DNA from: Opitutia bacterium
GTDB taxonomy: Bacteria; Verrucomicrobiota; Verrucomicrobiia; Opitutales; UBA953
Assembly: GCA_947377865.1 (NCBI GenBank)
Contig: CANCHK010000016.1
Location: 1 to 43,601 of the forward strand
Length of the DNA: 43,601 nucleotides
Direction of reading: 5' to 3'
In this document: positions 7,937 to 16,995 of the stretch, piece by piece
Layout: every line of letters starts with the position of its first letter
How positions within the stretch are numbered: position 1 is the first letter of the stretch
Program-made: the position numbers and the translations under genes
Notes under the pieces: generated by a model
The model's input: only the letters and a program-made list of their open reading frames with translations
The model's database searches: none
Told to the model about the DNA's origin: nothing

Positions 7937-10534
7937 TCAATCCGAAAACCCGCCGGGCTTGACCTCGAAGCCGAGGCTGTCCTTCGCCCGCTTGACGCGG
8001 ACGAGGCTGCCTTCGGGGATTTCGCCTGCCAGCATGGCTTGGGCGAGCGAGGTCTCAACTTCACGCTGTAGGTAGCGACGCAGGGGGCGCGCGCCATAGA
8101 CAGGATCGAAGCCCTTCTCGGCGATGAGGGCCAAGGCGGTCTTGTCGAAGTCGAGGCGGATGCGCTTGACCGCAAGACGCTCGTTGAGGCCGCGGAGCAT
8201 AATGCCCGCGATGGCGGCGACCTGCTCGTGCCCGAGCGGCTGGAACAGCGCGATGTCATCAATGCGGTTCAGGAACTCCGGACGGAAGTGGGCGCGGAGG
8301 TCCGCCATAACGGATTCGCGGACGCTGTCCGTGAGTCCGAAGCCAGCATGCTCGGCGATATGCCGGCTGCCGATATTCGAAGTCATGATGAAGATCGCAT
8401 TCCGGCAATCTACGGTGCGACCCTGCGAATCGGTCAGGCGACCGTCGTCCAAGACCTGGAGCAGGATATTGAATACTTCCGGATGCGCCTTCTCGACTTC
8501 ATCGAGAAGCACGACGGCGTAAGGATGGCGACGGAGGGCCTCGGTTAGCTGGCCGCCTTCCTCGTGTCCGACGTAGCCGGGAGGCGCGCCGACGAGACGG
8601 GACACGGCATGCTTCTCCATGTATTCCGACATATCGATACGGATCATCGACTTCTCGCTGTCGAAGAGTTCGGTCGCCAGCGCCTTGGCGAGCTCGGTCT
8701 TGCCGACACCGGTGGGGCCGAGGAAGAGGAACGAGCCCACGGGACGACGCGGATCCTGGACGCCAGCGCGCGAACGCTGCACCGCTTCGGCAACGACGCG
8801 CACAGCCTCTTCTTGCCCGACCACGCGGGCCTTAAGGTTGTCAGCCAGGCGCAGAATCTTCTGGCGCTCGCCTTCGAGCAGCTTGCTCACGGGCACGCCA
8901 GTCCAGCGCGCAACCACTTCGGCGATTTCTTCGGGCGTGACGGTCTCACGGAAGAGGCCGGTTGCCGACTTTGCGGTGCCCTCGAGTTTGGCGACCTCCT
9001 TCTCAAGGTCGGGAATGGTGCCGTAGCGGAGCTTAGCGACTTCCTCCAGCTTGCCGGCGCGCTCGGCCTTGACCATCGCGGCCTTGGCGTCCTCGAGCTG
9101 AGCACGGGAGGCACGGACCTTCGTGACCGCTTCCTTGTCCGCCGTCCAGCGGGCACGGAAAGCGGTCTGCTCCTCGCGCCCAGCGCCGAGTTCCTTGCGG
9201 AGCACGCCGAGGCGAACCTTGGAGGCATCGTCCTTCTCGTTCTTGAGGGCGGATTCCTCGACCTCGAGCTGGAGCACACGGCGATTCAAGGCGTCGAGTT
9301 CGGAAGGCACGCTGTCAATCTCCGTGCGGATCTGGGCGCAGGCCTCGTCGATGAGGTCGATGGCCTTGTCCGGCAAGAAGCGGGCGGTGATGTAACGGTC
9401 GGAAAGCGTGGCGGCCTCGACGAGCGCGGCATCTTCGATGCGCACGCCATGGTGGACTTCGAATCTTTCCTTGAGGCCGCGGAGGATCGACACCGTATCA
9501 GGCACGCTCGGGGGCTCGACCAGGACCTGCTGGAAGCGACGCTCGAGCGCCGGATCCTTCTCCACGTGTTCGCGAAATTCCTTCAGCGTAGTGGTGCCGA
9601 TGCAATGCAGCTCGCCGCGGGCCAGCATGGGCTTGAGGAGATTGGCAGCGTCCATCGCGCCGTCGGCCTTACCAGCGCCGACGAGCGTGTGCATCTCGTC
9701 GATGAAGAGAAGGATGCCGCCCTCGGCAGACTTAATCTCATTAAGAACGGCCTTGAGGCGTTCCTCGAACTCACCGCGATACTTGGCCCCAGCCACGAGA
9801 GCACCCATGTCCAGGGAGAAGAGCGTCTTGTCGCGTAGGCTTTCCGGCACGTCTCCATTGACGATGCGCTGGGCGAGACCTTCGACGACGGCGGTCTTAC
9901 CGACGCCGGGTTCACCGATGAGCACAGGGTTATTCTTTGTGCGGCGGGAAAGAATGCGGATGACACGACGGATCTCCTCATCGCGACCAATGACAGGGTC
10001 CATCTTCCCGGTGCGGGCAAGCGCGGTCAGGTCCTGGCCATACTTGGCAAGAGCCTCGTAGGTAGCCTCGGGGTTAGCCGAGGTGACGCGCTGAGATCCG
10101 CGCACGGCCTGGAGCGCGGCGAGGATTGCCTTACGATCGAAGGCGACGGCAGCGAAAGCGGGACGGAGCGAAGGTGTCTCAGCGAGGGCGAGCAAAACAT
10201 GCTCGGCCGACACGAAATCATCCTTCATGGATTCGGCTTCGTCCTTGGCCTTGAGCAGGAGCGCATGTGTCTCCGACGATAGACCGGGCTGTCCCGTGGA
10301 CTGGGCGAGCTTAGGAAGACGCGCCAGCTGGCCGGCGACAGCGGACGCGAGCGCCGCCTCGTCCTTGCCGGCGCGACGGAAGAGCGAGGAGGTCACGCCG
10401 CCCTCCTGGGTCAGGAGGCCGTGGAGGATGTGCGCCGGCTCCAGCGAAGGATTGCGGCGCTGCATCGCCTCGCTCTGCGCCTGCTGGAGGGCTTCGGAGG
10501 TCTTTTCGGTAAGGTTGCCGTAGGGGGAGGACAT
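7937..10534 (-). CDS. clpB: ATP-dependent disaggregase ClpB
   Basis: ClpB is a hexameric AAA+ chaperone that extracts polypeptides from aggregates together with DnaK. The 865-residue protein has the Clp N-domain repeats (about 1-145), a first AAA+ module with Walker A GEPGVGKT (207-214) and Walker B LLFIDEMH, and a coiled-coil middle domain (about 405-525, Glu/Lys/Ala-rich). The second AAA+ module has GPTGVGKT (606-613), the pore loop GAPPGYVG and [11 protein letters not shown]. The C-terminal D2-small domain has [12 protein letters not shown]. The middle domain and length distinguish it from ClpC and ClpA. I see no CIRCE element or convincing heat-shock promoter in the 214-bp divergent upstream region. 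It leads the run into the oxidoreductase, lpxB and epimerase. Confidence 0.95.
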   Translation of the reverse strand: MSSPYGNLTEKTSEALQQAQSEAMQRRNPSLEPAHILHGLLTQEGGVTSSLFRRAGKDEAALASAVAGQLARLPKLAQSTGQPGLSSETHALLLKAKDEAESMKDDFVSAEHVLLALAETPSLRPAFAAVAFDRKAILAALQAVRGSQRVTSANPEATYEALAKYGQDLTALARTGKMDPVIGRDEEIRRVIRILSRRTKNNPVLIGEPGVGKTAVVEGLAQRIVNGDVPESLRDKTLFSLDMGALVAGAKYRGEFEERLKAVLNEIKSAEGGILLFIDEMHTLVGAGKADGAMDAANLLKPMLARGELHCIGTTTLKEFREHVEKDPALERRFQQVLVEPPSVPDTVSILRGLKERFEVHHGVRIEDAALVEAATLSDRYITARFLPDKAIDLIDEACAQIRTEIDSVPSELDALNRRVLQLEVEESALKNEKDDASKVRLGVLRKELGAGREEQTAFRARWTADKEAVTKVRASRAQLEDAKAAMVKAERAGKLEEVAKLRYGTIPDLEKEVAKLEGTAKSATGLFRETVTPEEIAEVVARWTGVPVSKLLEGERQKILRLADNLKARVVGQEEAVRVVAEAVQRSRAGVQDPRRPVGSFLFLGPTGVGKTELAKALATELFDSEKSMIRIDMSEYMEKHAVSRLVGAPPGYVGHEEGGQLTEALRRHPYAVVLLDEVEKAHPEVFNILLQVLDDGRLTDSQGRTVDCRNAIFIMTSNIGSRHIAEHAGFGLTDSVRESVMADLRAHFRPEFLNRIDDIALFQPLGHEQVAAIAGIMLRGLNERLAVKRIRLDFDKTALALIAEKGFDPVYGARPLRRYLQREVETSLAQAMLAGEIPEGSLVRVKRAKDSLGFEVKPGGFSD

Positions 10535-10748
10535 GCCTTCATAGATGCACCAATCGTTCCAAGCCGCAGGGCGGATTCAGGCCTCAAACCGAAGCCTATC
10601 GAAGGCAAAGCGAGACATCCCAGCGACAATGCGTCCCTTGGGCGACGAGTTGTCGCTTTCCTTCCCGCCAGTCCGTCAACCCCTAAAAGACTCGGCCCGC
10701 CGGACTCCCTTGTTGCCGTAACCCTCTCGCCATCGGTAGAAAAGCCGC

Positions 10749-11594
10749 ATGACGCATGTAGCGGAGCTGGCGAGCTTGGAGCGCTTACTCGATGACCCCT
10801 CCCCGGTCGTCCGCCTCGCCGTGCTCAGCAGGATCAAGGCCGCTGGACTACCGGGAGTCCTTTGGCTCGAAGGCCTAACGAAAGACGAGAACCTCGCGAC
10901 CCATGCCCGGGTCTTGCTGGCCGACCTACGCACTCCCGAGACCGCCACTCACTCCTTCCTCGCCCACATCCGTGACCCGCACTGCGACCTAGAGGAAGCC
11001 TGTCTCCTACTCGAACGGGCCACCGAGCCATCCTTAGCCGACGACGCCTACTCCACGGAACTGGACCGGATTGCCGAGCGTACCCGCGAACTCATCGCCG
11101 AACCGCTCGACGTCCGTGGGAAGTGCCGCCTGCTCTGCCGTGTAATCTTCGGCGAAGAAGGCTACCGTGGCGCCCAGGAAAGCTTCGCCGTCCCGTCCTC
11201 CTCCCTTCTTTCGCATGTCATCCGCAGCCGACGCGGCATCCCGATTTCGCTCTGTCTGATTTTCCTCCTCGTGGCCCGCAGGCTCGGCCTGCCCGTCGAG
11301 CCCGTCGGCCTGCCCGGAAGATTCATGGTTGGCATCTTCCGTGGACGAGAGCCGCTCTACATCGATTGCTACGAAGGGGGCGCCTTCCGCACCCGCGCGG
11401 AAGTCCAACTCCTGCTGCTCGACAACCAACTGCCCGCGGACGAAGCCTTTCTATTACCAGTGACCACACACCAGACGCTTGCGCGCTGCTGCCGTAACCT
11501 GGTCTCGCAATTCGAAGCCCAAGGCGACGACCGCAGCAGCCGCCTGTTCCTGACTTTTGTCCACGCCTTAGAAAAGACCGATGAGCGCGCCTGA
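10749..11594 (+). CDS. SirB1/YchA-like transglutaminase-fold protein
   Basis: The 281-residue protein has the SirB1-type core: SLLSHVIRSRRGIPISLCLIFLLVARRLGL followed by VGLPGRFMVG and YIDCYEGG. This resembles the transglutaminase-like superfamily found near prmC and in stress loci. The N-terminal 90 residues are helical and HEAT-like (LASLERLLDDPSPVVRLAV). The C-terminal LARCCRNLVSQFEAQGD segment resembles the helical tail of the family. The biochemical role is not established. The gene is divergent from clpB and overlaps aroE by 14 bp, so it is likely co-transcribed with aroE and the prepilin peptidase. Confidence 0.75.
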   Translation: MTHVAELASLERLLDDPSPVVRLAVLSRIKAAGLPGVLWLEGLTKDENLATHARVLLADLRTPETATHSFLAHIRDPHCDLEEACLLLERATEPSLADDAYSTELDRIAERTRELIAEPLDVRGKCRLLCRVIFGEEGYRGAQESFAVPSSSLLSHVIRSRRGIPISLCLIFLLVARRLGLPVEPVGLPGRFMVGIFRGREPLYIDCYEGGAFRTRAEVQLLLLDNQLPADEAFLLPVTTHQTLARCCRNLVSQFEAQGDDRSSRLFLTFVHALEKTDERA

Positions 11595-12468
11595 AACCAT
11601 TACACTGGCATCCCTACGGGCGACCGACTTCGCACCCAGCCAGCTTGGTGTGCTCGGCGATCCCATCGCTCATTCGCTCAGCCCAGCGATGCATAACGCT
11701 GCACTCGCGAAGCTCGTCGGCACGAACCCGCGCCTCGCCGGCGTGCGCTACCATCGCCTGCACATCACCTCAGCAGAACTACCGGAAGCCCTCTTACTCC
11801 TGCATGCCAAAGGGTTCGCCGGCGTGAACCTCACGGTACCTCACAAGATTCAGGCGCTTACGCTCGTCGAATCCCTTTCACCCGAGGCCCGTCGGGCCGA
11901 ATCCGTCAATACACTCGTGCGCACTGCGTCTGGCTGGGCCGGCCACACCACCGACGGCCAAGGCTTCCTCGAAGCGCTGCGCGAACGTACCGGCCGCACG
12001 ACCAAGGGCCGCCCGGTAATTCTGCTCGGCTCCGGCGGCGCCGCCCGCGCGGTCGCCGCAACCTGCCTCGACGATGGCTGCTTATCACTGCGCCTGCATA
12101 ACCGCGACGCGGGGAAGGCGGCCCACCTCGCCGCCGCGCTCACCGACCCCAGGGCCCAAGCCGCCGGTCTCTCCGAGATCAAGTCCTCACCTGACGCCGT
12201 CATCGTGAACTGCACGACGCTCGGCCTCAATCCGGCCGACGCCTCGCCCTTCCCCGCTACACTACTCGCCCCCGGACAATTCATCTTCGACACCACCTAC
12301 GGCAGCGAACCCTCGCGACTACTCCTGGACGCCCGTGACCGCAGCATCGCCTGCTGCGACGGCCGTTCGATGCTCCGCTGGCAGGGAGCGCTCGCCTTTC
12401 GCCTTTGGAACGGCATCCTTCCTCCGGACGCCCCGATGCGCGACGCGCTCGGCGAAACCGCCCTTTGA
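11581..12468 (+). CDS. aroE: Shikimate dehydrogenase
   Basis: The enzyme reduces 3-dehydroshikimate to shikimate with NADPH in chorismate synthesis. The 295-residue protein has the substrate-binding Ser pair in GDPIAHSLSPAMHNA (S32, S34), the catalytic Lys in VNLTVPHK (K89), the catalytic Asp in HTTDGQGF (D125) and the NADPH loop GSGGAARAV (about 150-158). The NCTTLGLNP and DTTYG blocks are also present. The start overlaps the preceding gene by 14 bp, and 2 bp separate its stop from the prepilin peptidase start. No other aro gene is in the window. Confidence 0.93.
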   Translation: MSAPETITLASLRATDFAPSQLGVLGDPIAHSLSPAMHNAALAKLVGTNPRLAGVRYHRLHITSAELPEALLLLHAKGFAGVNLTVPHKIQALTLVESLSPEARRAESVNTLVRTASGWAGHTTDGQGFLEALRERTGRTTKGRPVILLGSGGAARAVAATCLDDGCLSLRLHNRDAGKAAHLAAALTDPRAQAAGLSEIKSSPDAVIVNCTTLGLNPADASPFPATLLAPGQFIFDTTYGSEPSRLLLDARDRSIACCDGRSMLRWQGALAFRLWNGILPPDAPMRDALGETAL

Positions 12469-12470
12469 CC

Positions 12471-13328
12471 ATGACGATTGTCGACCTGCAGAACTTCGCC
12501 AAGCTCCACCCAAGCCTGGCCGCCCTCAGCACTGGAGCCTTCGGCGCCTGCGTCGGCAGCTTCCTCAACGTCTGTATCCATCGCCTGCCCAAAGGGGAGT
12601 CGATCGTCACGCCGGGGTCGCACTGCGCCTGCGGCCAGCCGATTCCCTTCTGGTATAACATCCCGCTCTTCGGCTGGCTGTTCCTGCGCGGGCGCGCGAA
12701 GTGCTGCGGTGCGAGTATCTCGGTACGCTACCCGCTCATCGAACTCGCCACCGCCCTACTCTTCGTGGCGGCCTGGTCTTTCCTTCCTCCAGCGAAAGCC
12801 GCGGTCGCCTGCGTCTACCTGCCATTGCTCGTGCTCCTCGCCGGCTGTGACCTCGATGACATGATGGTGCCCGATGCGCCGAACTTTGCGTTGGTCGGAT
12901 CCGGCATCATCCTCGCGATGCTCGTGCCTTCGATTCACGGCGAGACCTTGCACTCACTAGAAGCCGTCAACCGCTTCCGTGCCCTGATGGACGCACTTCT
13001 CGGAATCGCCGCGGGCACAGCCTTGGTCTGGTGGATTCGGACCATCGGCACGGTCATGGCCGGTCGGGAGGCCATGGGCGAAGCCGATATCATCCTTTGC
13101 GCTGGGGTCGGAGCCTACTGCGGCTGGCAGGGTGCTGTTTTTTGTCTCTTCGGGGGGTCGATCATCGGTGTGATTACCGCCCTTCCAGGCCTGATTCAGG
13201 CTAAAATCAAGGGGGAGGAATACGCCGGAGTGGTGCCGTTTGTCCCCAGCATGGCTATCGCCGGGGCGATTTGGTTCTTCCGAGGTCCAGAATTAATCGC
13301 GCTTTGGCGAGGCTGGGCCGCATCGTGA
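12471..13328 (+). CDS. Prepilin peptidase (A24 family, GspO/PilD-like)
   Basis: This integral-membrane aspartyl protease cleaves type IV pilin or type II secretion pseudopilin leaders and N-methylates the product. The 285-residue protein has GSFLNVCIHRLP (28-40), the NIPLFGWLFLRGR segment, ISVRYPLIEL and several hydrophobic helices. The catalytic Asps are likely D127 (DLDDMMVPD) and D206. The second motif is GEAD rather than the usual GxGD, and the zinc-binding cysteines are arranged as CAC (52-54) and CC (78-79) instead of two CxxC pairs. The ATG at 12471 fits; a longer frame would run far into aroE. No pilus genes are adjacent, so it serves machinery encoded elsewhere. Confidence 0.87.
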   Translation: MTIVDLQNFAKLHPSLAALSTGAFGACVGSFLNVCIHRLPKGESIVTPGSHCACGQPIPFWYNIPLFGWLFLRGRAKCCGASISVRYPLIELATALLFVAAWSFLPPAKAAVACVYLPLLVLLAGCDLDDMMVPDAPNFALVGSGIILAMLVPSIHGETLHSLEAVNRFRALMDALLGIAAGTALVWWIRTIGTVMAGREAMGEADIILCAGVGAYCGWQGAVFCLFGGSIIGVITALPGLIQAKIKGEEYAGVVPFVPSMAIAGAIWFFRGPELIALWRGWAAS

Positions 13329-13384
13329 ATGGTTCTGACTTGTCAGCCCCCACCCCCCTTCCAATCATCCTAACTCACCCCACT

Positions 13385-13648
13385 ATGAAGCAGCTCGCCC
13401 TTGCTACCTTGATCGCTTCCGCCGCCCTCGTCGGTTGCACCACTTACGACACGCCTAACCACGGCAAGAATGTCTCCATGGAGCCCGCCCATAACTTCCT
13501 TGGCATCATCAAGGTCGAGTCCGGCTCCTACGCTCCGAACGAGAAGCCGACCATCGGCCTCAACATGAGGGAACTCTACGGTCACCGCGCGACCTCAGGA
13601 GACCGCATCACCCTGCTTTGGGGCGCCGTCACCCTGACCGACTATTAA
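13385..13648 (+). CDS. Small putative lipoprotein of unknown function
   Basis: The 87-residue protein starts with a lipoprotein signal peptide (MKQLALATLIASAALVGC), with the lipobox LVGC placing the lipidated Cys at 18. The mature part of about 70 residues has no motif I recognise. The ATG at 13385 is chosen because it puts the signal at the N-terminus; the longer open frame overlaps the prepilin peptidase. It is closed by a near-perfect terminator 20 nt downstream. Confidence 0.75.
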   Translation: MKQLALATLIASAALVGCTTYDTPNHGKNVSMEPAHNFLGIIKVESGSYAPNEKPTIGLNMRELYGHRATSGDRITLLWGAVTLTDY

Positions 13649-13668
13649 TCCCACAAGTAGCCCTTGCA

Positions 13669-13697
13669 GAAGCCCCGAATTCGGGGCTTCTTCATTT
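13669..13697 (+). terminator. Palindromic terminator after the lipoprotein gene
   Basis: A 22-bp perfect palindrome (13669-13690, gaagccccgaa then ttcggggcttc) folds into a long stem, followed by the T-rich run ttcattt. It lies only 15 nt before the OleC ATG, so it isolates the lipoprotein transcript from the ole genes, or partly attenuates entry into them. Confidence 0.8.
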
Positions 13698-13704
13698 GTA
13701 GGCC

Positions 13705-15348
13705 ATGAATGACCCCGGAAGCAATGTCGCCCGCCATCTTCGGACCGCGGCAGCCGAGCATCCGGACGGCGTCGCGACAAAGTCGCCGATCCAAGTCAGC
13801 GGGGACGGTAAAGTCATGCATGAGGTCCGCACCTTCCGCGAGCTCGACCAAGCGAGTGATGCCGCGGCCGAACATTTCGCCCGGTCCGGCCTAGCCGCCG
13901 GTGACCGCGTCCTGCTCGCGGTACGCCCTGGACATAATCTGATCGTGGGGATGTTCGGCCTGCTCAAATTGGGTGCGGTGCCGGTCGCCATCGACCCGGG
14001 CATGGGATGGTTAACTTTTCTTGATTGCGTCACCCGGTCGCGCCCAAAGGCCCTCGTCGGCGTCCGCTCGGCCTCACTACTCAGCCACCTGCCGCTCGCG
14101 GCCTTCCGCACGATTCGCCATCGCGTGACGGTCGACAATAAGGCCTGGCGCGAAGCAATGACCGCGGCCTCTCCTGAACCCCGCCCTATCGCGAACGTCG
14201 CCCCCGACACTCTCGCGGCCATCCTCTTCACCTCGGGTTCGACCGGCACACCCAAAGGCGTCTGCTACACCCACGGAATGTTTGATGCGCAGATCGAGCT
14301 GATCCGATCGACCTACTGCATCTGCCCCGGCGAGACCGACATGGCAATGCTGCCCCTCTTCGCACTTTTTAATCCGGCCTTCGGTACGACGACCGTCACG
14401 CCGCTCCTCGACCCATCCCGACCACTTGCCGCCGACCCGGCTCCACTCGTAGCCGCCCTGGTTTCGGAGAAAGTCACCTGCTCCTTCGGCTCCCCAGCCA
14501 TCTGGAGTAAGGTCGCGGATCACTGCAATTCCCACGGAATCAAACTGACCGACCTCCGCCGCTTACTCATCGCCGGCGCACCCGTCTCCGGCGAACTCTT
14601 GGCCAAGCTCCGCCTCATCGCCCCGCACTGCGTGACACACACGCCTTACGGCGCGACGGAGTGCCTGCCGGTGACGACAATCGCCGCCGACGAACTCCTC
14701 GGCGAGGCCCGCCAATCGGCTCTCCGCGGCCACGGTACCTGCGTCGGCCGCCCTGTCAGCGGCGTCGAGATCCGCGTCATCCGCGAGACCGACGGTCCGA
14801 TTGCGAAGCTCTCCGACACCATCGCGTGCGCTCCCTGCGAAATCGGCGAGATCATCGCGACAGGGCCGAGCGTGACCCGAGAATACGATGGCCTGCCGGA
14901 AGCTACGCGACTCGCGAAGATCACCGATGGAGGCCGCGTCTGGCATCGCATGGGCGACCTGGGGTCGCTGGATGCTTCAGGCCGCCTTTTCTTCTTCGGC
15001 CGACGGGTGGAAAAAATCCGGGCCGGGGACGGCGACCTCCCGACGGAATCCGTCGAGCCCGCTTTCCGCCAGCACCCGAAGGTCTTCCGTTGTGCTCTGA
15101 TCGGCCTCGGCTCCGCGCCTCACCAGAGACCTGCGCTTGTCGTGGAGCCGCGTGCCGGAAATTTCCCAGAAACCGAAGACGCCCGAGCCCGCTTCGTCGC
15201 CGAGCTGCGCGAGATTGCCCAAATCAACCCGCAGGCTGGGCGCATAAGACAGATAGTCTTCCAACGAGCTTTGCCCGTCGACGTCCGCCATAACGCCAAG
15301 ATTCACCGTCTCCAACTGGCCAAGGAATGGACCAGCCGCCTTGCCTGA
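13705..15348 (+). CDS. oleC: OleC-type beta-lactone synthetase (AMP-binding family)
   Basis: OleC uses ATP to close a beta-hydroxy acid, made by head-to-head condensation of two fatty acyl chains, into a beta-lactone on the way to long-chain olefins. The 547-residue protein has the adenylate-forming motif LFTSGSTGTPKG (175-186), PYGATECLP, GDLGSLDASGRLFFFGR and KVFRCALIG. The near C-terminal VDVRHNAKIHR (about 525-535) is the hallmark that separates OleC from ordinary acyl-CoA ligases. Its TGA overlaps the oleD ATG (TGATG). OleA and OleB are not in the window. An alternative reading as a generic fatty acid-CoA ligase is less likely given the oleD partner. Confidence 0.85.
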   Translation: MNDPGSNVARHLRTAAAEHPDGVATKSPIQVSGDGKVMHEVRTFRELDQASDAAAEHFARSGLAAGDRVLLAVRPGHNLIVGMFGLLKLGAVPVAIDPGMGWLTFLDCVTRSRPKALVGVRSASLLSHLPLAAFRTIRHRVTVDNKAWREAMTAASPEPRPIANVAPDTLAAILFTSGSTGTPKGVCYTHGMFDAQIELIRSTYCICPGETDMAMLPLFALFNPAFGTTTVTPLLDPSRPLAADPAPLVAALVSEKVTCSFGSPAIWSKVADHCNSHGIKLTDLRRLLIAGAPVSGELLAKLRLIAPHCVTHTPYGATECLPVTTIAADELLGEARQSALRGHGTCVGRPVSGVEIRVIRETDGPIAKLSDTIACAPCEIGEIIATGPSVTREYDGLPEATRLAKITDGGRVWHRMGDLGSLDASGRLFFFGRRVEKIRAGDGDLPTESVEPAFRQHPKVFRCALIGLGSAPHQRPALVVEPRAGNFPETEDARARFVAELREIAQINPQAGRIRQIVFQRALPVDVRHNAKIHRLQLAKEWTSRLA

Positions 15349-16343
15349 TGAACTCGCCCCTCGTCCTCGTCACCGGCGGTGCCGGCTTCCTCGGCCAGAC
15401 CATCGTGCGACGCTGCCTGGCCCGTAGTTATCGCGTCCGCGTGCTGGGCCGCACGCCGCTGACCGGCGAAATTGCCGGCAAGGTCGACTTCATCCGTGGT
15501 GATATCGCCGACCGCGCGACGGTCGATTTGGCGGTCAAAGACTGTGACTACGTCTTCCATGTGGCCGCCAAGGCCGGCGTCTGGGGCCCTTGGGAAGAAT
15601 ACCTGCGCATCAATATCGACGGCACTTTGAACGTCGTCGAAGCCTGCAAGGTCCATGGCGTCCGGGCCCTAGTCTATACCAGCACACCGAGCGTAGTCTT
15701 CAATGGCGAGGCCTTCCGCGGCGCCGACGAATCCCTGCCCTACGGCGACAACTGGCTCTGCGCGTACGCCGAAACGAAGGCCATTGCCGAGGAAGTCGCC
15801 CTCAAGGCCGCTTCGGACAAGCTCAAGGTCTGCGCGCTGCGTCCGCACCTGATCTGGGGTCCCGGCGACAATCATCTTTTCCCGCGCGTCCTCGCCCGCG
15901 CCCGCGCCGGCAAGCTGCGCATCGTCGGCGACGGCCAGAACCGTGTCGACGTCACGCACGTCGACACGGCGGCTGAGGCGCACCTCGGCGCACTGGATGC
16001 GCTTCTCGCCGGCCGCGCCAACGGCAAGGCCTACTTCCTCTCGCAAGGCGAACCGGTGAAACTCTGGGAGTTCATCAATCGCCTGCTCGTGGGCGCCGGC
16101 GAAAAACCTGTCACGCGCCGCATCAGCCAGCGCTCCGCCTACTGGCTCGGCGCTCTCCTCGAAGGCGTCTGGACGCTCTTCCGCCTCAAGGGCGAACCGC
16201 CCATGACCCGCTTCGTCGCGGTCGAGCTGGCTAAGGACCATTGGTTCGATGTCTCCGCCGCCCGTCGCGATCTCGGCCTCAAGCCTGCCGTCGAAACCTG
16301 GACCGAACTCGACCGCCTGGCCGCAACCCTGCGCACGAAGTAA
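15348..16343 (+). CDS. oleD: OleD-type NAD(P)H-dependent 2-alkyl-3-ketoacid reductase
   Basis: OleD reduces the OleA condensation product to the 2-alkyl-3-hydroxy acid that OleC then uses. The 331-residue extended SDR starts with VLVTGGAGFLGQTIV (GGAGFLG, 10-16). It has the Ser of YTSTPSVVF (S112-S115), the catalytic pair Y140 and K144 in YAETK, ALRPHLIWGPGD and VDVTHVDTAA. The sequence resembles 3-beta-HSD-like OleD proteins. The start at 15348 forms a TGATG junction with oleC, indicating coupled translation. A hot-dog thioesterase follows after 44 bp. Assignment rests on family pattern plus pairing with OleC. Confidence 0.83.
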   Translation: MNSPLVLVTGGAGFLGQTIVRRCLARSYRVRVLGRTPLTGEIAGKVDFIRGDIADRATVDLAVKDCDYVFHVAAKAGVWGPWEEYLRINIDGTLNVVEACKVHGVRALVYTSTPSVVFNGEAFRGADESLPYGDNWLCAYAETKAIAEEVALKAASDKLKVCALRPHLIWGPGDNHLFPRVLARARAGKLRIVGDGQNRVDVTHVDTAAEAHLGALDALLAGRANGKAYFLSQGEPVKLWEFINRLLVGAGEKPVTRRISQRSAYWLGALLEGVWTLFRLKGEPPMTRFVAVELAKDHWFDVSAARRDLGLKPAVETWTELDRLAATLRTK

Positions 16344-16387
16344 CGCCTACGCTTGCGCAGGAACGTTTTCATCTCATCCCTTTTACC

Positions 16388-16828
16388 ATGCCCGCCGACG
16401 GACTCCAGCCCGACAAGACCTTCGTCGTCACGATGAAGACCTGGTTCGACCAAACCGACGGACTCGGCATCCTGCATCATTCGCATTATGTGCTGCTGAT
16501 GGAGCGCGCCCAAAAGGCGATGTTCGTGGCAATGATGGGCAAGGATACCTTGGATCCGTCGATTGCTCCTGACGTCTACGTCGTCGTCCGTGACATCGAC
16601 CTGCACTACCACGCGCCGATCCGGCCTGAATGCGACGTGAAGCTCATCCTCAGTGTCCGCAAGGTCCGCGCAGCCGGCCTGACGGTCGACTTCGAATTCC
16701 GTAGCGCCGATTTCTCCCTCCTGCACGCCAAAGCTAGTCGAACTGTCTGCCGCATGGATGGCACGACGCACCAGCCCGCCTCCTGGACTGACGAATTCCG
16801 GGCGAAGCATGAGGCGCTGGTGAAGTAA
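16388..16828 (+). CDS. Hot-dog acyl-CoA thioesterase (4HBT/YbgC type)
   Basis: The 146-residue single hot-dog domain shows TWFDQTDGLGILHHSHYV, in which the Asp of TDGLG corresponds to the catalytic Asp of 4-hydroxybenzoyl-CoA thioesterase-like enzymes. Strands VYVVVRDIDLHYHAPI and LTVDFEFRS follow. It hydrolyses an acyl-CoA or acyl-ACP thioester; the chain preference is unknown. The ATG at 16388 is chosen because it starts the fold; the open frame upstream overlaps oleD. It may be an accessory to oleCD (supply or recycling of acyl groups), but only position supports this. Confidence 0.75.
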   Translation: MPADGLQPDKTFVVTMKTWFDQTDGLGILHHSHYVLLMERAQKAMFVAMMGKDTLDPSIAPDVYVVVRDIDLHYHAPIRPECDVKLILSVRKVRAAGLTVDFEFRSADFSLLHAKASRTVCRMDGTTHQPASWTDEFRAKHEALVK

Positions 16829-16850
16829 GAATCGAGTGCTGAGTCGAGTT

Positions 16851-16995
16851 CAGATGACAGAGGTCTGAATCGATGAAGACAGACGATGCAGGCGAACGGC
16901 GTCCGCAGTCTTATATCTTCATACCATCATCGATTCAGCCATCCGTCATCTGTCATCGATTCAGTCATCCGTCATCTGTCATCGATTCAGTCATC
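16851..16995. repeat. 26-nt repeat family: one inverted copy and 2.6 direct tandem copies
   Basis: Direct copies begin at 16927, 16953 and 16979 (the last one partial); each starts tcatcgattcag and ends catctg in the complete copies. The segment 16851-16876 is the reverse complement of the unit starting at 16953, with 23 of 26 positions identical by my alignment. Together they can fold into a stem of about 26 bp with a loop of roughly 50-75 nt. It lies between the thioesterase stop and the nth stop (convergent genes). No protein-coding frame here is convincing. Confidence 0.85.

Noticed and set aside
8564-9838. Plus-strand open frame of 424 codons
   Set aside because: It is antisense to clpB, whose AAA+ motifs are unambiguous on the minus strand.
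10535-10748. CIRCE or heat-shock promoter upstream of clpB
   Set aside because: No inverted TTAGCACTC-type repeat and no well-spaced sigma-32-like pair could be found.
16927-16995. CRISPR array
   Set aside because: The repeats are back-to-back without spacers, and no cas gene is present.
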